From: a virus
Length of the DNA: 56,885 nt
Virus record (IMG/VR): IMGVR_UViG_3300030109_001059
Span: 1-56,885 of that record
Direction: 5' to 3' (one strand)
The notes under the pieces are model-generated. The model did no database searches. It worked only from the letters and a program-made list of their open reading frames with translations, and was not told where the DNA came from. The position numbers and the translations under genes were made by a program. Of this stretch, positions 51,092 through 56,885 are shown in pieces; the first letter of the stretch is position 1, and each line of letters starts with the position of its first letter.

Positions 51092-52054
51092 ATGGCTGGT
51101 AACAGCAATTTTGATGAGATTCTTACCACCACCTTAAATAACTATGTTCCTAAATTGGTTGACAACATTTTCACAGCTAGGCCTCTGTTCTATGCTTTGA
51201 CAAATGGTCAAACAATTCGGCGCATCAACGGTGGTGCTAAGATAGTTGTTCCTGTAATTTATGGAACGAACTCAACCGCTTCTTCTTACAGTGGGACAGA
51301 TTCAATTTCTACGACTGCTCAGACAGGCATTTCAGCCGCTGAGTACAACTGGAAACAGTATGCTGCCACTGTAACCATCAACGGCTTGGAAGAAGCCAAA
51401 AACAATGGTGAGGCACAAATCATTGACCTTCTCGAAGGCAAGATTTTCCAAACCCAAGAAACAATTATTGAAAACATGAACGCAATGTTCTATGCAGACG
51501 GAAATGGCAACAGCCAAAAAGACTGGATGGGCATTGGCGGTATTGTTGGAACAGGCAACGATGGCGGTGGCGCAGCAGCCATTGGTAACATCGATGCTTC
51601 TGGTTCTAACAACACATGGTGGAGATCATCAGTTACTAACGTAGGTGGTGCTCTAACCGTGGCTGGCATGGCAACCATGTACAACAATGTTTCTGTAGGT
51701 AACGATCAGCCAACGATCATCATTACTGACCAAGACGAATACGAAAAGTATGAGTCTCTTCTCACTGACCAAATTCGGTACACAGATACCGATATGGCCG
51801 ACAGTGGGTTTCAGAACCTTCTATTCAAGGGTGCGCCTGTAACGTTTGATGCTGATTCAAACCTTGACGGCAAAATGTACTTCTTGAACACGAAGTATCT
51901 ACAACTCGTTGCACATAGCGATGTTTGGTTTAAGCCAACACCGTTTGTACGACCAACCAACCAAGACGCTGTGTTCTCACAGATTCTTTGTTACGGTGAG
52001 CTAACCACAAGCAACAGAGCGCGCCAAGGTGTGCTTGTTGGTCTAACCGACTAA
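51092..52054 (+). CDS. Major capsid protein (part B)
   Basis: 320 aa, AAGGAGATA before ATG. DEILTTTLNNYVPKLVDNIF at the front, GGAKIVVPVIYGT near 50, and a C-terminal region with APVTFDADSN and LTTSNRARQGVLVG are typical of HK97-fold capsids of small tailed phages. Codons are C-rich, as expected for the most expressed gene. Confidence 0.85.
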   Translation: MAGNSNFDEILTTTLNNYVPKLVDNIFTARPLFYALTNGQTIRRINGGAKIVVPVIYGTNSTASSYSGTDSISTTAQTGISAAEYNWKQYAATVTINGLEEAKNNGEAQIIDLLEGKIFQTQETIIENMNAMFYADGNGNSQKDWMGIGGIVGTGNDGGGAAAIGNIDASGSNNTWWRSSVTNVGGALTVAGMATMYNNVSVGNDQPTIIITDQDEYEKYESLLTDQIRYTDTDMADSGFQNLLFKGAPVTFDADSNLDGKMYFLNTKYLQLVAHSDVWFKPTPFVRPTNQDAVFSQILCYGELTTSNRARQGVLVGLTD

Positions 52055-52061
52055 GTTGCTG

Positions 52062-52313
52062 ATGGGTAGAGAATACGCTTACGCATACAAATCAAACGCA
52101 AAACCTTATGGGCAGCCTAAGGATAACTTTCACGAAAGTACTCCTCGGCCTGAAAGCGTAGGTTTGAAAAGAAATGTTCGTCGAGTTATGGACACTAGCG
52201 TAGCCGTTGCATCCCCTGAAGTTAGCAAATGCAGTGCGCTAACCCGAAGTGGGGAACCCTGTAAAGGGCGACCTGCTTCGGGTAGCGATCTGTGTAACTT
52301 CCACAGGAAGTAA
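52062..52313 (+). CDS. Small zinc-finger-like protein, 83 aa
   Basis: Start ATG 52062 preferred over TTG 52056. The C-terminal CSALTRSGEPCKGRPASG then LCNFH is a Cx8Cx10Cx2H zinc-binding motif seen in small phage proteins. N-terminal half Tyr/Lys-rich. Between capsid and adaptor genes; minor virion or assembly factor possible. Confidence 0.6.
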   Translation: MGREYAYAYKSNAKPYGQPKDNFHESTPRPESVGLKRNVRRVMDTSVAVASPEVSKCSALTRSGEPCKGRPASGSDLCNFHRK

Positions 52314-52315
52314 CT

Positions 52316-53020
52316 ATGCAAATATCCGAAATGCGAACGTACATTAGAGGAATACTGGATATAGATTCCACGGATATTTCAGACGATATTCTTAATCGTT
52401 TTATAGGTGAAGGCTACGATCAAGTTGTTTATTCTGAGAAACGTTGGCCTTTTTACGAAGTCGAAAAAACTTTCAGCACTGTAGCTGCCACTAAGGACTA
52501 TGACCTTAAAACAGATGGGGCTGTTTTTACTTCAGGTTTGCGTGATGTTGCTGCCTTAAGAACAGATGACCATGTGCTTTCATACATAGGTCGCGACGAT
52601 GGCGACGTGGTGTATCCCCTAGATAGTAATTCAACTGGGGATGTATGGTATTTCTCATACTGGGCTGAAAAAGTGCGTTTATACCCAACGCCGTCTTCTG
52701 TTCAAACCATTTATGTTAGGGGATACGGTAAGCCAAGTGCTTTTGGCGCTGGGAGTGTTGATACTGCGACCCCTTCAGATTTTGATGAACCTTTTCATAT
52801 CCTATTCGCTACTTACGCAATAGCTCGTGCTTATGAACAGCAAGAAGACCCTGAAATGGCCCAACAGTACTATACAATCTTTGCTAGAGAGCTAGATAAT
52901 CTTAGAGCTAGATTTTTAGATGTTCCCGCGCCTCAACCGCTTGTCTTAAATTCTAGAAGCGCTTCTCGTTGGCGTTCACAAAGTATTTTACCTGACAGAC
53001 TACGTTATAGCTGGGAGTAG
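52316..53020 (+). CDS. Head-tail adaptor protein
   Basis: 234 aa, ATG two bases after the previous stop. MQISEMRTYIRGILDID then FIGEGYDQVVYSEKRWPF and a helical C-terminus ending near LPDRLRYSWE match the adaptor family that docks under the portal of many podoviruses. Position after the capsid and before a large tail protein fits. Confidence 0.75.
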   Translation: MQISEMRTYIRGILDIDSTDISDDILNRFIGEGYDQVVYSEKRWPFYEVEKTFSTVAATKDYDLKTDGAVFTSGLRDVAALRTDDHVLSYIGRDDGDVVYPLDSNSTGDVWYFSYWAEKVRLYPTPSSVQTIYVRGYGKPSAFGAGSVDTATPSDFDEPFHILFATYAIARAYEQQEDPEMAQQYYTIFARELDNLRARFLDVPAPQPLVLNSRSASRWRSQSILPDRLRYSWE

Positions 53021-53023
53021 CCG

Positions 53024-54616
53024 ATGGCTAAAGAAGGCTATAAAACGCAAGTCTTAGAAAGTTTCTCAGGTGGGTTGAATTACAGAACCGATCAATTCAA
53101 TCTTGCCCCTAACGAATCACCTGATATGTTAAACGTTGACATTGACCCTCGTGGAGGTGTCAAGTTACGCAAAGGGGTTGCAGCAGTAAATTCAACGCAG
53201 GTTAGTTCTTCTAAGGAAATTATTGGGTTGGGTTCTTTTTTTACTGATTCTGGGACTTCTCATATTGTTGGCAATTACGGTACTGCGGTTGCGTACAGTA
53301 CAGGTGGAAATTTTACAACAATTTCTAGTGGGATTACGGCAAGGACTGATGGTTCTCGCATGTATGGCATGACGATGAACAACGTGTTTTATGGCGTGTC
53401 TGGAGATGTTGTTTCTTTTAAATGGGATGGTTCTAGCGGGGCTGATCTTGGAGTTAATTTAAATGGTTCTGCTGGGAATTATCCTATCGCCCAGTACACG
53501 GCGTTCTGGAATAACTTTGCATGGGCTGCTAAAACTCGTGAAGATGGAACTTACGAAAATTCTAGGGTTCGTTGGTCTAACGCTAACTTCCCTGAAAAAT
53601 GGACAGCAAATGACTATGTAGACATAGACGTTGGAGAACGTGGTGACTATATCACTGGGCTTCTTCCGCTTTCTGATCGTTTACTTGTTTTTAAGAACAA
53701 CAGTATTCATGCTATTTATGGTTTTGATTCTGATACTTTTCAAGTAGTTGCTTTGTCTCGTGACGTTGGTTCTGTTGCGTTGTCTTCTCCTGTATCCACA
53801 CCGTATGGGGTGTTTTTCTGGTATGGGCGTGAAGGAATAATGTTGTATGACGGTCAGCAATTTACTAATGTGTTTGAAAAACTGAAGCCTGCTATAGACA
53901 ATGGAAGAATTAGTTTTACGACAGCTCCTCAGTTGGCTTGGTTTGAAAATCGTTTATATGTTTCTGTAGACATGCTGAAATACTATGAAACAGGTACGAC
54001 TCGTTCGCGTCATGTGTTTGTATATGATCCTTCGATACGTTCGTGGGCAGCAACAGATATTAACGCTGCGACGTTACATGTTCATAGCGCTCCTACTGCG
54101 CTTCCTTTGCTTTTAGGAGCTTCCCAATTCTCTGGTTCTGGAGATAAGGGTCGTGTCGTTAAGTTGGAACAATCTAGAACTACGGACAGTTACAACGGTA
54201 GCGCTTCTACACGCATTAACTCATTTTTTACTACTCCTTGGATTTCTGGGAAAAATCCTGTTGTGAAAAAACGGTGGGGTAAACCTCAGGTAGTTATGGA
54301 TGCTGCTGCTACCCAAACTATGGAAATTGATGTGTATTCTGATTTTGATAAAGCTTCTACTAGCAAAACTGTGTATTTAAATGTTTCTGGTAGGGATTCT
54401 ACTTACACTTGGGAAACTGATGATACTGGCACAGGTAGTCTTTGGGGAACAGCTACTTGGTCTTCTGAAGCTGCTTCTAGCATTACTGATGTTGTTCGTT
54501 TACAAAGCTTAGGTTTATCTAAATCTGTAGCTTTAAAAATTAAGGGTCCTTCTCAATCTGTTGATTGGGAAATTAATGGAATTATGTTTACTTACAAACC
54601 AAGGAGATTACGCTAA
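53024..54616 (+). CDS. Tail tubular/nozzle-type protein, 530 aa
   Basis: Beta-rich protein with the common opening FSGGLNYRTDQFNLAPNE then MLNVDIDPRGGVKLRKG, the mark of tail tube or nozzle proteins in podovirus-like phages of aquatic bacteria. YNGSASTRINSFFTTPW and a beta-rich C-terminus follow. No enzyme motif. The portal-adaptor-nozzle order supports a short-tailed particle for part B. Confidence 0.7.
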   Translation: MAKEGYKTQVLESFSGGLNYRTDQFNLAPNESPDMLNVDIDPRGGVKLRKGVAAVNSTQVSSSKEIIGLGSFFTDSGTSHIVGNYGTAVAYSTGGNFTTISSGITARTDGSRMYGMTMNNVFYGVSGDVVSFKWDGSSGADLGVNLNGSAGNYPIAQYTAFWNNFAWAAKTREDGTYENSRVRWSNANFPEKWTANDYVDIDVGERGDYITGLLPLSDRLLVFKNNSIHAIYGFDSDTFQVVALSRDVGSVALSSPVSTPYGVFFWYGREGIMLYDGQQFTNVFEKLKPAIDNGRISFTTAPQLAWFENRLYVSVDMLKYYETGTTRSRHVFVYDPSIRSWAATDINAATLHVHSAPTALPLLLGASQFSGSGDKGRVVKLEQSRTTDSYNGSASTRINSFFTTPWISGKNPVVKKRWGKPQVVMDAAATQTMEIDVYSDFDKASTSKTVYLNVSGRDSTYTWETDDTGTGSLWGTATWSSEAASSITDVVRLQSLGLSKSVALKIKGPSQSVDWEINGIMFTYKPRRLR

Positions 54617-55410
54617 TGGCTGGAACATTATCTATTACAAATGACAATTTTCAGGCTGGCACTGCAATAGTTGCTTCTGAAATGAATACTAACTTTACTG
54701 AGGTTGAGAACTATATCAATAATAGTATGCCTTCTTTGGGGACAGCATCTGTGTTTACTGCTGCTGTTACTTGCAATGCTGGTTTTACTTCTACAACGGT
54801 AACAACTTCAGGCGAGTTAAAAGTACAAGACCAAGCATGCATAAGAGACGACGCAACCCCTGCAACGATAACTGATAGGTTACTTACGCTTCGGACACAA
54901 ACTTCAGGTATGGTTCCGTTGTTAGCGTTGGCAGAAACTGCTGTTTCTGGCACTACGCCAGTAGCTGGAATCTTTATGATAGGCACTGACGGTGATGGCA
55001 CTAATCCTGATACTAACGATTATTGGCTTTTGTTTCGGAAGGGAAATGGCGACACTATTGGTTCTGTCCGAGGGACTGGATCTAACACTGTTAATTTTGA
55101 AACATCTTCAGATCAAACGTTAAAAAATGATCTTGGGGTTGTTACCGAAGCTTCTTCTGTCATTGATGCTTTACAAGTTCATAAATTTACTTGGAAAGAC
55201 GCTGACAGCAAAGTTGGTGAACACATAGGTTTATTCGCTCAAGAAGCTATTGAAGTTCTACCTTATGGAATAGTTTCTCCAGCAAGCACACGAACAGAAG
55301 ATGGCAAAGAAATGTATATTCCTGCTGGTATTGACTATTCCAAGATCGTTCCTTTTTTAATTGCTGAGATTCAAAGCTTGCGGGCTAGGGTCGCTGCTGT
55401 GGAGGGCTAG
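54616..55410 (+). CDS. Tail fibre/spike with S74 self-cleaving chaperone (part B)
   Basis: 264 aa; ATG overlaps the preceding stop. A beta-rich N-terminal 165 residues, then an S74 domain: [13 protein letters not shown] supplies the Ser-Lys catalytic site, [16 protein letters not shown] is the core, and [19 protein letters not shown] is the final coiled coil. Same terminal domain class as the 15343 fibre but different sequence. Confidence 0.85.
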   Translation: MAGTLSITNDNFQAGTAIVASEMNTNFTEVENYINNSMPSLGTASVFTAAVTCNAGFTSTTVTTSGELKVQDQACIRDDATPATITDRLLTLRTQTSGMVPLLALAETAVSGTTPVAGIFMIGTDGDGTNPDTNDYWLLFRKGNGDTIGSVRGTGSNTVNFETSSDQTLKNDLGVVTEASSVIDALQVHKFTWKDADSKVGEHIGLFAQEAIEVLPYGIVSPASTRTEDGKEMYIPAGIDYSKIVPFLIAEIQSLRARVAAVEG

Positions 55411-56885
55411 TGCCTAGAGATATACAATACACCAAGCTATTAGATCCTATTGTTCAGATAGCTATAGCTGACGGCCTTGATTACGAGGGGACGTATTCAG
55501 CGTCTACAACGTATGCTGCTGGCGATGTTGTAACACATCCTGCGGGTTCAGGCGCTTCGTCCTATGTTGCTAGGCAAGCTACTACTGGCAATGCTCCAAG
55601 TGATTCTGCGTATTGGCAGACGTTAGCTTCTTCTGTTACTGGCCCAACTGGTTCAACTGGTCCAACGGGGCCAACAGGTCCCGCTGGACCCACAGGCCCA
55701 AATGGTCCTACAGGGCCAAATGGCCCCACAGGACCTACAGGCCCAACAGGAGGAACAGGACCTACTGGACCTACAGGCCCTACAGGGCCAAGTGGTGCTG
55801 ATGGTAACACCATATTAAATGGTAGCGGAGATCCTAGTGGACCTACTGGTTCTAATGGCGATTTCTATATTGATACAAACGACAATGAAATTTTTGGACC
55901 TAAAAGTGGAAGTGGTTGGGGTTCAGCCACGTCACTTGTAGGCCCAACTGGTCCAACTGGACCTACAGGTCCAACTGGGGGAACTGGCCCTACAGGTCCA
56001 ACTGGTCCCGCTGGCCCTACAGGTCCTGCGGGACCCACAGGTCCTGACGGTCCTAACGGACCTACTGGCCCGACTGGACCCGCTGGCCCCACTGGGCCTG
56101 CTGGTCCGACTGGTTCTACTGGCCCGACTGGGCCTACAGGCGCACAAATTCTTAATGGCAGTGGTGACCCTTCTGGCCCCACAGGTTCTAACGGTGACTT
56201 TTATATAGATACTGGGGATAACGAAATCTTTGGCCCTAAGTCAGGTTCTGGCTGGGGTTCTGGTACTTCGTTGGTGGGACCTACTGGGCCTAGTGGCCCT
56301 ACTGGTCCCGCTGGGCCGACTGGACCTGCGGGTGGGACTGGTCCTACTGGGCCGACAGGCCCAACTGGACCTGCTGGACCTGATGGTCCTGATGGCCCTA
56401 CAGGTCCTAGTGGTGGTACTGGTCCTACAGGCCCGACTGGTCCTGCTGGTCCTGCTGGACCAACTGGACCTACAGGACCTACTGGTCCTTCTGGTACTCC
56501 TGCTGGTTCAGATCATCAAGTTCAATGGAACGACGGTGGTAGCTTTGGGGCTGACGCTAATCTTACTTATGATGGTTCAACGTTAACTGCTAAGGCAGCG
56601 TTAACTGTCGGCGTTAACGACTCAGGCCATGACGTTATTTTCTACGGGGCGACTGCCGACACTAGTTACTTTTGGTGGGACGAAAGCGACGACAGAATGG
56701 TGGTCAGTGGAAAGGTAGAATTTGTTGGCGACGGCGCTTGGAAAACATGGACTCCAACATGGGGCAACGTAACAATTGGAAATGCGACAGTAGTTGCACA
56801 ATACGTTCAGCTCGACGAATGGGTATTCGTAAAAATGAGAGCTGTAGCAGGTAGTGGGACTGGTTATTCGTCAGGGTCTATGTCC
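55410..56885 (+). CDS. Collagen-like tail fibre, cut by window end
   Basis: At least 492 aa from GTG (TAGTG overlap); open at the window end. An N-terminal domain (to about 75) with [17 protein letters not shown] is a carbohydrate-binding-type segment. It is followed by three runs of Gly-Pro-Thr/Ala triplets separated by two copies of [21 protein letters not shown], then [20 protein letters not shown], then [18 protein letters not shown] and the [10 protein letters not shown] segment shared with the 17460 fibre. If the repeat closes a circle, the full protein would be 573 aa, ending at 18233. Confidence 0.85.
   Translation, partial: MPRDIQYTKLLDPIVQIAIADGLDYEGTYSASTTYAAGDVVTHPAGSGASSYVARQATTGNAPSDSAYWQTLASSVTGPTGSTGPTGPTGPAGPTGPNGPTGPNGPTGPTGPTGGTGPTGPTGPTGPSGADGNTILNGSGDPSGPTGSNGDFYIDTNDNEIFGPKSGSGWGSATSLVGPTGPTGPTGPTGGTGPTGPTGPAGPTGPAGPTGPDGPNGPTGPTGPAGPTGPAGPTGSTGPTGPTGAQILNGSGDPSGPTGSNGDFYIDTGDNEIFGPKSGSGWGSGTSLVGPTGPSGPTGPAGPTGPAGGTGPTGPTGPTGPAGPDGPDGPTGPSGGTGPTGPTGPAGPAGPTGPTGPTGPSGTPAGSDHQVQWNDGGSFGADANLTYDGSTLTAKAALTVGVNDSGHDVIFYGATADTSYFWWDESDDRMVVSGKVEFVGDGAWKTWTPTWGNVTIGNATVVAQYVQLDEWVFVKMRAVAGSGTGYSSGSMS
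56659..56885 (+). repeat. 227-bp direct repeat, copy 2 (fibre segment)
   Basis: Same sequence as 17761-17987 at offset 38,898. The last 108 bases are identical and run to the exact window end. Confidence 0.95.

Noticed and set aside
55562-56182. Minus-strand collagen-like GPVGPVG frames
   Set aside because: They are the antisense of Gly-Pro-Thr triplets in the real + strand fibre gene, which reads through continuously.
1-56885. Integrase, attachment sites, tRNA genes or reverse-transcriptase diversity element
   Set aside because: None found by reading the frames and gaps; no tyrosine or serine recombinase motif, no cloverleaf and no reverse transcriptase.
17761-56885. Direct terminal repeats of one linear genome
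   Set aside because: The first copy lies 17.8 kb inside the window, not at its start, so it is not a terminal repeat of the window as given.

Overview
The window is double-stranded DNA tailed-phage sequence with a podovirus-like gene content: portal, scaffold and capsid genes, very large virion proteins, fibres with S74 or collagen-like domains, and no tail tape measure, integrase, tRNA or DNA polymerase that I can see. A WhiB-family regulator (33654-33920) points strongly to an actinobacterial host. The moderate-to-low GC and the fibre style suggest an aquatic actinobacterium; that part is inference.

The main structural observation is that the window holds two different morphogenesis modules. 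Part A (1 to about 17.88 kb, + strand) has a terminase C-terminus, portal, 2129-aa virion protein, virion lysozyme, scaffold, major capsid protein, terminator, S74 fibre, M15 endolysin, holin and a second fibre. Part B (about 17.88 kb to the end) has fibre-assembly proteins, an 1841-aa virion protein, a PGRP amidase, a holin, a minus-strand early/replication block (28.9-41.9 kb), a regulatory gap (41.9-42.5 kb), and then small terminase, a secreted acidic protein, an antisense 2OG-Fe(II) oxygenase, a split large terminase, portal, scaffold, capsid, adaptor, tail protein and fibres (42.5-56.9 kb). The last 227 bases repeat 17761-17987 with 3 mismatches, the last 108 of them exactly. The simplest reading is that part B is a complete circular or circularly permuted genome of 38,898 bp, and part A is a piece of a related phage joined to it through a shared fibre segment. 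A real genome with two virion modules is the less likely alternative.

Part B carries two families of dispersed non-coding elements that part A appears to lack. One is 14 copies of an 18-bp palindrome (CGTCGCG-N4-CGCGACG, usually with a TNNA centre) in the gaps of the early block and its borders. The other is five copies of a bipartite motif, TGGGACA-N11-(T)TATAGGA, in front of + strand structural gene groups. Two matching minus-strand promoters (TTGACG-17-TANTAT), two very long G-rich hairpins and an iteron-like cluster complete a dense regulatory layer. Early minus-strand genes supply a TOTE-type primase, a DnaB-like helicase, a Cas4-like nuclease, a RusA resolvase, a sigma-like HTH protein, WhiB, GP88 and DUF932 proteins, and several small zinc-ribbon proteins. 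The + strand genes build, package and release the particle.
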